Both the position numbers and the translations under genes were made by a program. A stretch of DNA of 64,000 nucleotides. Source: Hetaerina americana. Lineage: Eukaryota > Arthropoda > Insecta > Odonata > Calopterygidae. The stretch covers positions 90,235,469 to 90,299,468 of the forward strand of contig JAKTNV010000005.1 of the NCBI GenBank assembly GCA_022747635.1. The letters are read 5' to 3'. Of this stretch, positions 47,101 through 59,500 are shown piece by piece (the first letter of the stretch is position 1; every line of letters begins with the position of its first letter). A model generated the notes under the pieces. It was not told where the DNA came from. It saw only the letters and a program-made list of their open reading frames with translations, and made no database searches.

Positions 47101-50100
47101 TATATACCACTAACAATAGCATTCACAATCATTATACCAGGACCTGCAGTCATCTATATGTGAACTTCATCAGAACTTGCAAGTCCACTTTTTCCCCTCA
47201 TAACATGGGACTCTTATTATATAATAACCTTCCTCTGGTTATCAAGAGCATAGAAAAAATGTCAACCTTTAAATTCAAAGTGAGGGACTTTTTCATGCGA
47301 CACTTATTCTACACTATTGATGAGTTTCTGAATATGTAACAATGTATTGTATTTTATGTTAAGATCTTTGACGTGCCGTATATCTTGGAACATGAATGTA
47401 CCCAGATCCTCAGGCAAATAAATAAATAAATAGACGTACACCGAAGCCATAAGTGGAGGAAAAACCACCTAGGTAGGAATCGAACCCGCAACCTCTGGAT
47501 AGGCAGGTGAGGACATAACCCCACCGCCACTGGTGTCGACCAATTTTATGTTATCATTAAAGTATGGAGTCCATCTCTTCTTCAAGTTGTTTAATTATGA
47601 AGGTGACTTAGTGGGGAACGTATCATAACAGAGTTCCATACTAACTAAGAATTATTTTTATTGTTATAGGGGCAGGAGAAACAAGTCATCCGGTCAAAAT
47701 ATGAAGAGGACGTGTACATGAACAACCACTCATCCGTGTGGGGCTCTTTTTGGCACAATGGGTCTTGGGGCTACGAGTGTTGCCATTCATTTGTCAAGGT
47801 AGGTTTCTGCTGGTGCTGTTCAAGAATGTACTTAAGGAGGGAGTGCAGGCTCCAACTCATCCATTCATGATTGTCCTTCATTGAGGCTTAGATTAATTAA
47901 AAGGTCCATTTTACATCCTGAAAACAGTCCTATTGAAAATGGTGCTGATGGTAATCAATACTATCATTAAACTTCTTCTTGGCTGAATTTGGTGATAATA
48001 ATCCTGATCTCAAAGTGAACAAGTTTTCTTTGTATACTTAGTTGCTGCTTTGAAAGTTTTAATGAGTTGCAAAAGAAAAATGATATTTCTTCAAAATGTC
48101 ATCCATTTTTTATCATTTATTCATCAACTACTCCTTATGTTTAAATCGAATATACTCTGTCCATCATTAAGCTGTATTTTATTAAAAGTTTTTGGCACAA
48201 ACTTATAAAAAACTCTCAGAAATCCTGGCATTGGAAAAAGCCAGTAAGTAAGTGCTCTGGGGTCCAGCCCATCCTTCATCTTGAGCAATTCCTCTTTTCA
48301 GAATTCCTATTGCACTGGGGAAGCTGGCAGGGCCATAAACACGCCTGACATAGCCACTTCAAGCACTTCAGCCACTGGGGAATCGTCATGGGCTGCCAGT
48401 AGGTTGGCTGAGGCTCCATCAACTTCACAGCAAGAAATTCCCAGTGAAAACATTCCGACGGCCAAAGCTTCCAAGTTGAATAAGCATGAAGAGTCATCTT
48501 CATCATCTTCTTCATCATCTTCATCATCTTCGTCGTCATCAGAGGTAAATAAAAGAATGTAGAATAATGATGCATTTAAGTCGGAATGAAACTATGGTAT
48601 GAATCAATTTTGAGAACTGAATTGAAAATTGCGGCGTAAAAGCCAGATAGAATAAATTAAAATAGCTTTCACTATGAGAACCAGAAAAGCTCATTAATAA
48701 TTTTCAGATTCATGCAAAATCACAGCGATGCATGGTTGTAAGAGCATTTTTCACATTCTTAAGAAATTTCTCGGTTGTACACAATGAATGTATTTCTGTT
48801 TTTTCGCTTTGACTGTTAGAGATTGTGGTACTTGGGTCATTGCCGCTTTGTGTCTTAGATTACCTCTGGCCACATTCATCAACATGTTGTGGGTCCTTAT
48901 CGAGGTCTCCTGGAGAAAAACTCTCTCTTTATCTTTTGTCACACGGGTAATGGTGACTTGGTGAAGGGAGTGGGGTATGGCGTAGACATGTTGAGGCGAG
49001 ACAAATGATCTCCCTGCAGCAAGTTTGATAATGTCTCAATACAGGTTTTTTTACTCTGCAACGATTTTTTTAAATCCGTGCTTCCTACTATGAAAGCAGT
49101 TACTGTATTTCTGGGCCCATGAGGCACACTTTTTTTTAACTGCAGAATGTGCTCTAAAATCAGTCTGCATCTAATGGGCCGAGGGTTAATGGGTATAACT
49201 TTGACCCATAAGCGCAAACCAATTAGTTGGAAAAATAATTACTATTATGTATTTCTTTCCCATATCAGGCAAAGAAAATAGTTAATTCTAGAAAAAGAAA
49301 ACAGTGATATTCTCTGAATTACAAATTAAGAGAATATCACTGTTTTGAATCTGTAGTAAGCAACAGAAATTTAAATTTTTCGTTGAAAGTACTTCCTGAA
49401 AGAATTTGTTATATTCATGTAGCAGCTAATTTTTTAATACAACAATTCAGTTTTATGTGTATAAAGTGTTAACACCAAAATAATTTCATCTTTTTCATCT
49501 CATTCAAGAATTTTTCATAAATTCTAACCTGAAAAATCATGGTCCGGTAAATACAGTATTCAGTCTGAACTGTTCAGAAAGGGGTAAGTCGAAGGATAAA
49601 CACACAATAGTTATTACTTTATGATTCAGAATATATTTATTTTTTCTCGAATTAATATCCTTTCTTGGAACACATTTGTCTGAGAAAGTGCTCCCGTTCT
49701 GTTTAATTCATATTCTGGCCATAGAGATTTAATAGAAGAGTTGAGGTAGAGTTATGAGGATAGTCTGAAAAGTTTCTTGCCTAACAATTAAACAAGACAT
49801 TTGTATTTTGTTTCATTTTTATTTTTTCAACATAGTCTCCTTTTTAAGTAGATAAAATTTTCCAGCAATGATCTTAACTTTTATCCTTTCCAAATAGTTG
49901 ATGTCATTTTTTGCAAAATAGACATTTACATATGTAATAACTTCCTTGTCTGATGAAAATCTCTGTCCTCCATGTGAAACTTTGAGCTTAGGAAACAGTA
50001 AAAAGTCTCTGAAGGTCAGATGTGATGAATACTGTAAGTGGTCAACCAATTCAAAGTGGAATTGGTGAATTTTAGCCATGGCAACTTTTGAAGTGTGAGC

Positions 50101-51926
50101 AGGTGTGTTGTTCTGATGGAAAAGCGCTTTCTTCTTCTTCAAATGTGGTTGATTTTTTACTAATTTTTGTTTGTTTAGCTTACGCGTGCCCAATTCTTCA
50201 GTCAGTATATTACAAACACATTCTTTCGATGTGCCCATGGCCTTTATGAATTTGTAGAAAATAGTGATGATTGTGTAATGCATTTCAGGATGACTCCGAG
50301 GAGGAAAGGCGAAAGAAAAAGAAGAAGAGGAAGAGAATGAAGAAGAGGGCACAGAAGGAGAAGAGGAAATTGAAGAAGAAGGGCAAGCAAGACGACCCAG
50401 ACGACAAACTGAAAAAGGTCAGAAAACAGTGTAATAGAATATACTGCTTATTTGCACTTTTCTAGGGAGTCCAGAAAAAAAGTATAAAATGCTGGAAAAT
50501 GCAAATAGTTGGAAATGGAGAATCTTCACCATTAAAAATGTTCTCTTTTTGCCTCGTCTCTCTTTTTCCAAACAGGATAATGTTTATGTTCTGGAATAAC
50601 CGGGGGGAAACTTAATGCATGAGAATCTGAGCTAACTTTTTGTTCGACTAGTGCAAACATTTTACCAACTAATATATTTCTTAAGAAAATAAAATTATTT
50701 TTGATTAAATGTAGTTTGAATGGAATAAAGCAAGTTTCAATATTTTTTTAATATTCAGGAGTCCATCTCTGTTATATCTCTTGCATTGAGGCAGTGCAAA
50801 TGATTTCAGATATCAGTCACCAGCTCTTGTGCTTTTCAAGCTTCAGCGTGTTTGCATCAAAGTCATTTTCATTCCTAATAATTTCAATTTATGTGCAATA
50901 TGGATAATCCTCCCTCGGGTGTTTTTACCACGTGTAAATTACTCTGAAATTGAGGGTTTTAGGGAAACTATTGAAAAAGCAATTTTTCAATGTTTACTTA
51001 ATGTTTAAAAATCTTTTCTTTTTTGTCTGTGTATTTTCTCTTGAGTTCATTGGAATGAACTGAGTCAATTGCTTTGCTCCTCAAGCTGTGGCAAGATTCT
51101 CCTCTCTGGCTGTGCTGTCTCAGCTCTATGCCAGTATCTTCACCTAGTATAAATGCCAGTTGGGAATTTATTCATTCTATCATTGGTTCCAAGCATTCTG
51201 TATTACGACCTGATACAATTCTATGGCTTTCTATTGGTAGATTTCTTTCATTGCACCTTGATTGCTATTCTAAAAGGAATAACCTATAACCTAGGGTCAT
51301 AGTAACCAAAAATAATGGTTATCGTTCGACTGGGTTGCAGTTTATGAGAATTTTTGTGAGCCAGTCGCTATTTCCTATTCTAATTGCTGAAAGAACCACA
51401 TTTCTATGATTGCTTTGGAAAAACATGATCAATTTGTTGTCGCCATGATTCAAAATTGCAGCCATTATGAATATTTTTTTCTGATTTTGGTGTATTTAGA
51501 ACAAGATTGTTTGCAATGCGAATATTTTAGATTCTAATCAAATAATTTTTATGGAAAAAATTCAATTAGTTAAAGGCAGCCGTGTTGTATTTTTATAAAT
51601 GCTATTCATGAAAATAAATCAAAGACAATATTTTTATTGATATTAAGATTAAAAGGACAAACTGTAGTAAAAGTCAAGAAACCAATGCAAAAAACTGCAT
51701 GCAAATGTCGGAAACTAGAAAGTGTTGTAAAAATGTTGTTCTCTTCCCTCAGGCTTTGAAGAAAGAAGATCAAATGCAAGCTGATGCAGACCGTCTTTTG
51801 GCAACAGATGAAAGGAAGCGTCCTTATAACAGCATGTATGAAGCTAAAGCACCGACAACAGAAGAAATGGAAGCATATTTGATGAAGAGGAAGAGGGATG
51901 AGGACCCTATGGCACAATTCATGTGA
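41199..51926 (+). CDS. Pre-mRNA-splicing factor SLU7 (complete, ten exons)
   Basis: Exons: 41199-41330, 41596-41784, 41954-42065, 43045-43226, 43499-43740, 44723-45029, 47670-47798, 48302-48544, 50289-50417 and 51753-51926. All junctions are GT-AG and phase-compatible, giving 612 residues (human 586). SLU7 acts in the spliceosome at the second catalytic step, helping 3' splice-site choice. Visible features are EEPKK-like EDWRK near the N-terminus, [10 protein letters not shown], the CCHC zinc knuckle (C119, C122, H127, C132), [13 protein letters not shown], the highly conserved [20 protein letters not shown] with [36 protein letters not shown], a poly-Ser tract ending exon 8, a lysine-rich exon 9 (likely nuclear signal), and the conserved tail [12 protein letters not shown] ending in DPMAQFM. 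The start is the ATG at 41199, the first in frame. AATAAA lies at 52021. Introns 5, 6 and 8 hold a repeat, a LINE and a mariner. Confidence 0.97.
42066..43044. other. Slu7 intron 3
   Basis: Intronic AT-rich sequence. A stretch ending with GAATGAATGAATG near 42755 may be the tail of an undetermined short repeat. Nothing else recognised. Confidence 0.5.
44110..44365. repeat. Unnamed interspersed repeat, copy 1 (Slu7 intron 5)
   Basis: About 256 bp alignable by eye to 60644-60880 in the NPEPL1 intron. Shared blocks in the same order are AGTTCTTTGCTCTTGTGAAT, a GGCT-AAAAA block, CTTCCATGCTTATATCC-like / GTTCCCGTGTATATTC, TTTATATCACGATCA / TTTATATCATGACCA, and CATCATGCGTCCAATAGCGC / CATCCTGCATCCATTGGTGT. 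No coding capacity. Contains the hairpin at 44135-44185. Confidence 0.65.
44135..44185. repeat. 23-bp-arm hairpin inside the unnamed repeat
   Basis: Arms 44135-44157 and 44163-44185 pair with one mismatch around a 5-base loop. The left arm begins CCAGCCAATTTATGAG. The second copy of the repeat lacks the left arm, so the inverted part was gained or lost after copying. Confidence 0.85.
45650..47435 (+). mobile_element. Non-LTR retrotransposon in Slu7 intron 6
   Basis: A 5'-truncated LINE in sense orientation, lacking an endonuclease. It has one long frame broken by a single in-frame TAA at 46845-46847, and the same frame then continues to 47339. The 3' UTR contains a GACGTGCCGTATATCTTGG block and ends in an AAATAAATAAATAAATA tail. 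A related 3' end lies at 61789-62233 on the minus strand. It leaves the flanking Slu7 splice sites intact. Confidence 0.88.
45687..47339 (+). pseudogene. Reverse transcriptase of the intron 6 LINE, one stop
   Basis: Reverse-transcriptase motifs: [40 protein letters not shown], the catalytic [32 protein letters not shown] and YADDTNVL. After the stop comes the C-terminal region with [13 protein letters not shown] and the terminal [10 protein letters not shown]. The lone stop replaces what was probably a lysine codon (AAA to TAA, inferred from context). Otherwise the frame is intact, which suggests a fairly recent insertion. Confidence 0.9.
47440..47535 (-). repeat. tRNA-derived SINE-like fragment
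   Basis: On the minus strand a GGTTGCGGGTTCGATTCCTA block matches the T arm / B box of a tRNA. An A-box-like GGCGGTGGGGTTATGTCC lies upstream. It lies directly after the LINE tail in Slu7 intron 6. Confidence 0.6.
49298..49346. repeat. Perfect 17-bp-arm hairpin
   Basis: AAAACAGTGATATTCTC at 49298-49314 pairs perfectly with 49330-49346 around a 15-base loop. It lies in Slu7 intron 8. Confidence 0.9.
49753..50245 (-). pseudogene. Mariner remnant next to Slu7 exon 9
   Basis: The minus strand encodes [17 protein letters not shown], then after a deletion [20 protein letters not shown] (catalytic Asp replaced by Asn: HQNN for HQDN), [39 protein letters not shown] and a C-terminal tail. The low-coordinate end carries a mariner-type terminus (GGCAAGAAACTTTTCAGACT on the minus strand). 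The middle, including the first catalytic Asp, is deleted. The other end fades out about 50 bases before the exon 9 acceptor. Confidence 0.88.
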
Positions 51927-52020
51927 TGAGCTATTGGGGCCGTCTATGCCTGAAACTACCATTTGCCCAAATTTTATTAGGGAATGTATATATGAATGAA
52001 ACTATTGATCTTTGCATTGT

Positions 52021-52026
52021 AATAAA
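52021..52026 (+). terminator. Probable Slu7 polyadenylation signal
   Basis: AATAAA about 95 bases after the Slu7 stop codon. Further AATAAA-like hexamers occur near 52645 and 52818. Confidence 0.5.
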
Positions 52027-52399
52027 TCTGAAAAATTCTCATAAAATCATGATACAGCCATTTGCTCTCTCCAAAATCAACCCTCGTGAAAATCATTTTG
52101 GCAAATTAGATGTCTACAGAAGTGTACTTATTACAGTTATCCTTCCTCGCCTTCAATGATAAGGGTGCTAGAGTACATTTTCTGGAGGTCTCAGAGCCCT
52201 GGGAATTGCTAGAAATGTGAAGGCTGACTCAGTTGTTAAGGAACGATTCATTGGCCTGAATGCCGGTGACCTAGAGTCTTTGGCTGAAGATCTTTTGAAA
52301 GTAGCATAAAGAATATATCCCAAAAGCAATGGATTGAAACTGGTTGGATGACTACTGGGTACAAGATATGCATCATATAACCAGTGACTTTTGACCAGT

Positions 52400-52565
52400 C
52401 AGAAGTCCACAAGGGAAGAGGTTGCCATCACACTGTTGAAAATAGGGCACTGTGCTCTGAAAAACTCATACCTCTTTGCTTAAGATAAAACTCCACCTCT
52501 GTGAATACTGTGATGTCCGAATGACCATGTTCAAATATAGCAGACTTTGTGGGAAGCTTCTTTGA
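52400..52565 (+). pseudogene. LINE C-terminal zinc-motif remnant
   Basis: Reads REEVAITLLKIGHCALKNSY, then LF, a stop, and DKTPPLCEYCDVRMTM. Many RNase H-bearing LINEs end with a region of the form IGH.RLTHSYL, then PPxCxxC followed by LTVEH. The resemblance is short, so family membership is tentative. Confidence 0.4.
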
Positions 52566-53929
52566 TATTTTACGTTTTGATTTTTATCATTTACTTTATA
52601 AATATTTTCTAAAATAGCAAAAACTTTAAATCAGTATGAAATGAAATAAATACTATCATTGTATATTAATAATTAAATAACCTACTTCTTTTAATGCAGC
52701 ATGAAATTTGTGGATTAAGTGTAAAATTAGTTAAAGAAATACTTCTTAACATGAATATGAGTCTACATGAAAATAATTATGAATTACTTTTCTTAGGGGA
52801 GGGATTATTTCAGAAGCAATAAATTCACTAACAAATACAATGACGCATTCCTAGTTCCTCTCTCTGCTGCACTTGTAGTATTGGCAAGCCTAACAAGTGA
52901 AGTATTTAATTATTATGAAACAATGTTTTTATATAGCAAGGATAAATAATTTTATTTGGAAATGGAGTCTGCTTCTTTTTTTGGACTTTGTGCCGACTCC
53001 ACCTTTAAGGGTATAGCGGGATAAGATGGTAAAATCTGAACTCAGCTGGATTCTTATTTGGGATCAGGCACTTGAAAGTAAATATTTAGGAATCCCTTTA
53101 GCCAAATTTTTAACTCCCTAGTTGGCCCCAGGGGTCTCCTATCGAAAAAAATGTGTTTTTTCAAAAAACATTTTTCCTGAGCTATCCTTTGCTTTTAAAA
53201 ATATGAAAATATTCATGAACTTGCATTTTAATGCTCAAAAATATTCTGATTTTTTTCAGATTTTTTAAATCAAAATAGAGCTCAGGAAAAATATTTGAAT
53301 TTTTCAAAGAATTTTTAGGTTATGCAATCTGTGCACGCGAGTATACTAAATACGGCGAGCCATTGCTGTGAGTGAGCTGAACTGAAATGCAGTTGAGTTA
53401 ATGTGCTAAAAACATGGGGGAAAACACCAAAAAATGGGTTTTTTCAAATATTGAGGATGTTCTGGAGAGAAAATGGCAAATCTGACCCCTCCATTAAAAA
53501 GAACCGGAAAAAAAACACGAAAAGTAATTATTTAGAAGTTTGCCGAAAATTACCTACATTCAATGCGCTGAGTGCTATAGCCTTTGATTCAAACTCAAGA
53601 CTCCACAGCAATGGCAAGTAAATGGAAAATCAAAGCTTCTTCATAATCAATACTTGATGGTTCATTGCACAGAAATTGCTGTTACATTGGATAATCAAGC
53701 AGCTGTGAATTAATATGTTTTTCTGAGAGTTCTAAAGTGTCATTGTTGGGAATACGAGTAGGGTGAGTTGTAGGAGCTATGACAGAACTTAGAGAATAAG
53801 AAATAAGGTGTGTAGACTCTGTGACTGGTACTCTATCTCTATTTTTGTGATGAAGCATACTGTGTCTGCAAACAATCATAAGTTTATTCTCCTAGTCCAG
53901 AAGTAGTTTATAATAGAAGCTGAATCAGC

Positions 53930-54005
53930 ATGGTGAATGGTGGCTTACTTGGGGCTTGGTGGCTTACTTGGGGGCAATGGGTTCAAACCCTGGGTTTGGA
54001 TGATT
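53930..54005 (+). repeat. tRNA-like SINE head
   Basis: TGGTGGCTTACTTGGGG is followed by GGGTTCAAACCCTGGG, a perfect B-box palindrome. The GGTGGCTTACTTGGGG block is duplicated just upstream. No clear body or tail. Confidence 0.5.
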
Positions 54006-56528
54006 AACTGTCAGAGTTTATTTTCTATCATTGAGTTTGAGGAGCAGCTTGTCCTCCTTCATAAGTTCACTGTTAAGAAGTCAATCATATTTGGGAGAAA
54101 TGAAAACATCAAGAATTGTCAAGATTGAAATTTTCAATTTCCTGTTTTGACACCTCATTTTTTGAGCTGAAATTGAGATGAGTTGGTGCAAGTCCTGATG
54201 ACTAAATGTCAATACAAAAATAGGATGCCCAAGCTTGGAGGAAAATCTCCTCAGTGTCAAATAATTGTTTTTAATTCAATGCGCTGAGTGTTTTTTATGT
54301 CCATTTAAATTTAAATTTGCAGAAAAATGACCCAGGAAAGTTTTCATTCATGTACGTTGTCAAATATTTAAAAGCTTGATGCTAGATAAAGACTCGCATT
54401 TTCAGTTGAAAGGTTCAGAAAATATGAACGTCTGCATGTTATGTAATTTTTGCATACTTTATAGAAATTTTTAAAATATTAATGAAATATGTGCTCATAT
54501 TTTTGTTTTATTCAATGTCATCCTTGCTGGATATAAATCTACCATGGTATAAAATTTATTGGTCTCAGGACTTAATGAAGTAAAATATAGGACAAGTCAG
54601 AGGACAAACAATCTGTTGTTTTCGGTGTTTCAAAGACTAGAAACTCGTCCGCACTATAATAGTATTTATCTATCAGAAAATGCTAGAGAAATCTCTTAAC
54701 TGTACCCCTAGAAGGCGCAGATTTTACGCCTGGTGGAAGATGGTTGAAAATTTTGATGGCCACATGAAAGGGACTCTTATTATACCTAGTAGAAGAGTGG
54801 CAGAATAAATGCACGTCAACACTTTGTAGAGTGCCCATACACTTGAGCATTGGTGATTTGTTGTTTCATATTATCCTTAAGATTCATACATTAGTAATAA
54901 ATATACAGATAAGGTAAAGTTATAATTTTCAATTGTATAAAATAAGGTTTGCCATGGTGGTATTTTTGCTGCATACGTAATGCATCATTTTTGCATTATA
55001 AAAACTCTACGGAAGCCAAGAGATGCTCTCCAGAAAATGATTCTGTAGCCATATGTGACTGAAATTTGCTGTAGTAAATCATTTTTAGTGTATTTAAATC
55101 TGCAATGTTTGCAAGATTTCGTAGAATATATCCACTTTTTGCCAAAGTGGAACATGGAAGTGGCCATTGCTTTGGATCGCACAATTTAAGGACTCATCGA
55201 TAGACAAACCCAAAAACTTGGTGATGTGTACCCTTTCCATTGGTTGACTTTTTTAGGATTTGTCTGACTGAGGCACTTCCTTTCTTTTTCCAATTGAATG
55301 TAATTTTTCTAGTACATTTACAGACAGTTTGTTAACGTTAAATCATTTTTCCAAGAGCAATAATGAGCTATCAAACTTAGCTTACAGCTAGTTGGGGTCC
55401 TTGTGGCTTAATCCTAAGGATTAGAGATAATCTGGGAATGGATATGTAAAAGGACGCATTATGTTGCTGTAATGACAACATATATAACAGGAGCCACCAT
55501 TAGTGACAACTGTGTGTATTACAAAACTGTTAAATTTAAGATCATGACTAGGTATGAGCAAAACTAGAAGGTGACTTAGCTAAGTCTGGGAAGGGGAGTA
55601 AGTTTTAGTAGGTTGTCAAAGGAAGGGACTGGCAGGTTTGGGGATGAACTTAATGTCCTTCCTGATGTTAATCTAGAGGTTAAAAGTGTTTGGCTGTGAA
55701 AGTGAGGGTCCCTCGTAAAAAATTGGTGATGTCTGTACCCTTTCTGGTTCATTGGGGCTGGGTGATTTTCTGGGTATGTACATATGAAATCTTTCTGGGA
55801 AGCCACATTGATTCAAGAAGAGGATCATCTTCCTGCATATCATAGGGTTTCATATGAGGTTGATATGAAACCTCATTCATAACCTGCTCAGCCACTATGA
55901 CTGGTCGTCTCTGCTGTGGAGAAAGAATACATTGAAGGCGTTTTGTCATCTAGGTAAAAATAGGATACTAACTTGCATTTATTATAATTTACTTAAATTC
56001 CCTCGTAATCAGTATTTCTTGTAGATTAATCAAACCTCGCGGTGCGGCTTTTTGATGGCAGATTTTTGGTTCCAGTATTCGCCGTGGCGCTAATGCATTG
56101 CATCGATTGTATCCATTATTATTGAGTACCTCTCCCAGGCAGTGGGACGAATTTGGATTTGTACTTTTGGTGATACGTTGACAAGGTTATGGAAGAAGAT
56201 ATTTTTACATGATATTGCTCTCTTTGGATATACATACTATTTGGCGACTTTTCCTCTGTTTTATATCGTTGAATAAAGTTTAACCTGTTTCTATTTTCTG
56301 TAGTTGGTAGCTTTGCTGCTACTGTATATCTTATCCTAGGCAGCTTTGTTTGTGAGTTGCCGATAATGACTTTATCTCTTGTCGTTTTAAGTGCTTCGTC
56401 TTCCTCTCGATAGTCTTGTTTTGCATTTGTTGTGTAAGATTTGAGGAGATTTCAATCACTACCAAGAAGCCCGATACATTCTAACCCGTCAGTGTTGAAG
56501 AGAGTTTGAGGTGTAGCATTTCGTTGTA
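54006..56528. other. Intergenic between Slu7 and NPEPL1
   Basis: No supported gene. Two overlapping minus-strand frames at 55949-55576 have rather balanced codon use but are in different frames and unrecognised. The last 300 bases before 56529 should hold the NPEPL1 promoter and 5' UTR, with no TATA box that I can assign. Confidence 0.45.
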
Positions 56529-59500
56529 ATGGCACAGGCAAGCGTCGATAAAAACAATACCATGGCGTCCACCACTATTCGTGTTATTTCCCAGCGAGAA
56601 GTTACGAGCCCATCTGTCCACCCTGTCATGATTATTGGGCAGCTAAAAAACTTGAAACGGCTGTCTTACAACGACGTTCGTCATAGATTGGAACCCGAGG
56701 TTCAAGAAGCGGTAAGCGATTCGTTCAGTCTGATCTCTCTAAAAAATGATGGTTTCTTTTGATTTATAAGCCTATCACCGGAGAACATATTATATTAACA
56801 GGTGTTTTGGACCGGCCTAGCGAACTTGCATCCCTCTCCAACGGATACCTGCTCTTTATATATTCACTTCGCCACCATCGCCGCACTGCCTTCCAACTGC
56901 AGTCGTCACAACACGCCTTCTCAGGCCCATTCCATCACCAAAATCGTGCGGGGTGCATCGGTTGGTGTCAGTGAAACTATTCTGGTGAGTTCATCGTATT
57001 GAGCCGCGTTTCAAAACCTGTTTTCTGTATAGCAGTACATGCACGTTAGCATGAATGCATTCGTTAATTATGGAAAGTAAGAAGAAGTTTTTGATGGTTG
57101 TAGGCACTTTCGTATGGCATTAAGAAAAACATGCTGTGTATCATTGGCCTTATACGCTTAGCACCCCACTACTCTGTGGCTGTATAAATAATAATATGCT
57201 GAACTTCTTGCAATTGAATGACCTTTATAGTTATGGCCAAAGGTAGTGTTTTCTTTCAAAAATATTCCAATTATTTGTTGATTTTGTCTTATGTTAGCCT
57301 TTACCTTTTTTAATAATTTCAATACAAATATTTAGAGTAGTGATAGGTGCCCTCGAATTAATCTTGATGGTTGCTGCTGAGATCTAATAGCACGAGCCAT
57401 CCTGAAAGTAAGGAATTATCATTTTCGATAATGAGGACTTTTTGCCTAGCAAACAATTAGGTACTGATAAAATTGTTGTTAAACACATCCAGGCTGCCTA
57501 TGTATACGCACTTGTTGGATTAGCCATTTGAATGTTTCGTAAACTTGCTGTTAATTGGTCAAGCATGCAATGTGAAATTGTTCAGTAACTCCAATATAAT
57601 GATGAATTAGCCTAAGCATTAAAAAACGTAGTGTAGGTAAAATTTTTGTTTTAAATTGCTAGCACATGAACACTTTTTGTGCGAACAGGTACCACAAAGT
57701 TCATCAGGGCATTTACAGTTGTGGATTCACTTGCTTCTGGATGTGTGGTTGGAAATTCATTTTTTTGCGCAAAAAGGATTGTGCAAGTTCATAGATTGTA
57801 TGTTTATTTTAGCTCAAAATACTTTGATTTTTCATATAACATTAATTGGTTAAACTGATTGAAAGCAATTAAAATTATTTTGTTTATTTTTACTCTAAAG
57901 AAACTCACACCCAAAGGACGCCAGTATCTTCATTGCGGGTTATAAATCCAAGGCTTGGTCTGTAGAAGCTCTCTGGTCTATACATGTTCCCGGCAAATCT
58001 TTTCATTCCTTTGTAATTCCTGACTGCAACATCTTCCATGACCATCTTCTGTTAATTCAGCATCAGAGGTTCTGTGAATTTCTTCCCCTCTAATGTTTCC
58101 ATTAATTATAATCTTCAATAAACTGTTCTTCCATAGATTTCTCTCTTGGGTATTTTCAGGTATGATGTGGTGGAATTCAAACATAATAAAGAACAGATAG
58201 TAGCCACTTTTCACTGAATAAGATTTATTTTACAACCATTTTCCAATGTATTACATCAATATGGTTATGATTGGTGGGACCAGGTTATGGTTAAGTACAT
58301 CAAAACCTCCAAATATGAACCAGGTTATGATTAAGTACATCAAAACCCAGAAGTACAATAAATTTTATCCAGTGGAAAATTGCTACTATCCTTTCTTTAC
58401 GACTTCTCTCTTTGCCCACCCTTTGTTTATCTATGACTTTCATTTTTGTCATTCTTTGGTAGCAAAATCAAAAGGTGTCAATGGTATTTAGTGTTTTCAT
58501 TTATTTTTAGCCCGGAGATTTTTCCATATTCTCCTATTAGGCTAGAGTAAATACATAGTTTTTTCCATGCAACAAATAAGTCATCAACTATCAAGACTGC
58601 ATTATTTCAAGCGGCATATGATATGATGAATATGTATCAATAATAGGGTTTCTGTTTTAAAAGTTGCCTTTTGTAAGTCAATGGTTATTCCTGGCCTGGT
58701 CCTGTTTTTATGTGATTGATTTAGCTGTCTGAGGAAAATACTATTCACTATGTGCTCTTTAATGGTGTTTATCTGGGGAAAAATTTTATAGTGATGGGGG
58801 TTATTAAGGTAGAACGTTGGACAGAGGAAGAGAGGGTAAGGAGGAAGGCGGGGGGTCCAGTTTAGGTTCAAGGGACGACTGCGGGGACAGTGTTCAGAGA
58901 AAAGGTGAAATTGGTGTGCCATAAGGTAAGGTTAAAATACTGTTAGAATGTAATAAGGAAAAATTGCAAACAAGAAAAGAAAAGTCAGGAAAAATGTTTG
59001 TTGAACCAGAAAATATTGGTATATATGGTAAAGAAATATATGGTAAAGAAATCAGGCTATCAAGGTTACACACAGAGAACGTGATGTAGAGGAAGATGGC
59101 TTAGGTCCAGGCATACTCGACAATGAGATAGAAAGGGCATTAAGGGAGATGAAATCAAATAATGCTGTGGGAGTAGACAACATTCAAGTGGAACTGCTAG
59201 AAGGTTTAGGAAAATGTGGGATGAAGAGTCTTTAAGGACTAATTTGTGGCATTTATGAAAGAGGAATTTGGCTGGAAGACTTGGTGAGATCAGTGTTAGT
59301 TCCTGTTCTGAAAAAGGTGAAGGCTTTACATTAGAGGACTTCAGAAGCGTTTGATTTACCATGCAGCTAAAGTGGTTCTCAGGATCATAAACAAAAGGAT
59401 AGAGAGTAGGGCAAATGATTACTTAGGGGACGATCAGTTTGGGTTTAGGAAGGGGAGAGGTACACGTGATGCCATTGCAGTAATGAGATTATTAATCGAG

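Larger units (their letters stand above)
51927..53925. other. Slu7 3' UTR and downstream flank
   Basis: Non-coding apart from a LINE C-terminal remnant at about 52400-52565. No other gene recognised. Confidence 0.45.

Noticed and set aside
50271..50465. Lysine-rich ORF as an independent small gene
   Set aside because: It is Slu7 exon 9 (50289-50417), joined in phase to exons 8 and 10.
57978..58214. 78-codon minus-strand ORF overlapping the small unrecognised ORF
   Set aside because: It is in a different frame from the more protein-like 46-codon frame and has no recognisable content.
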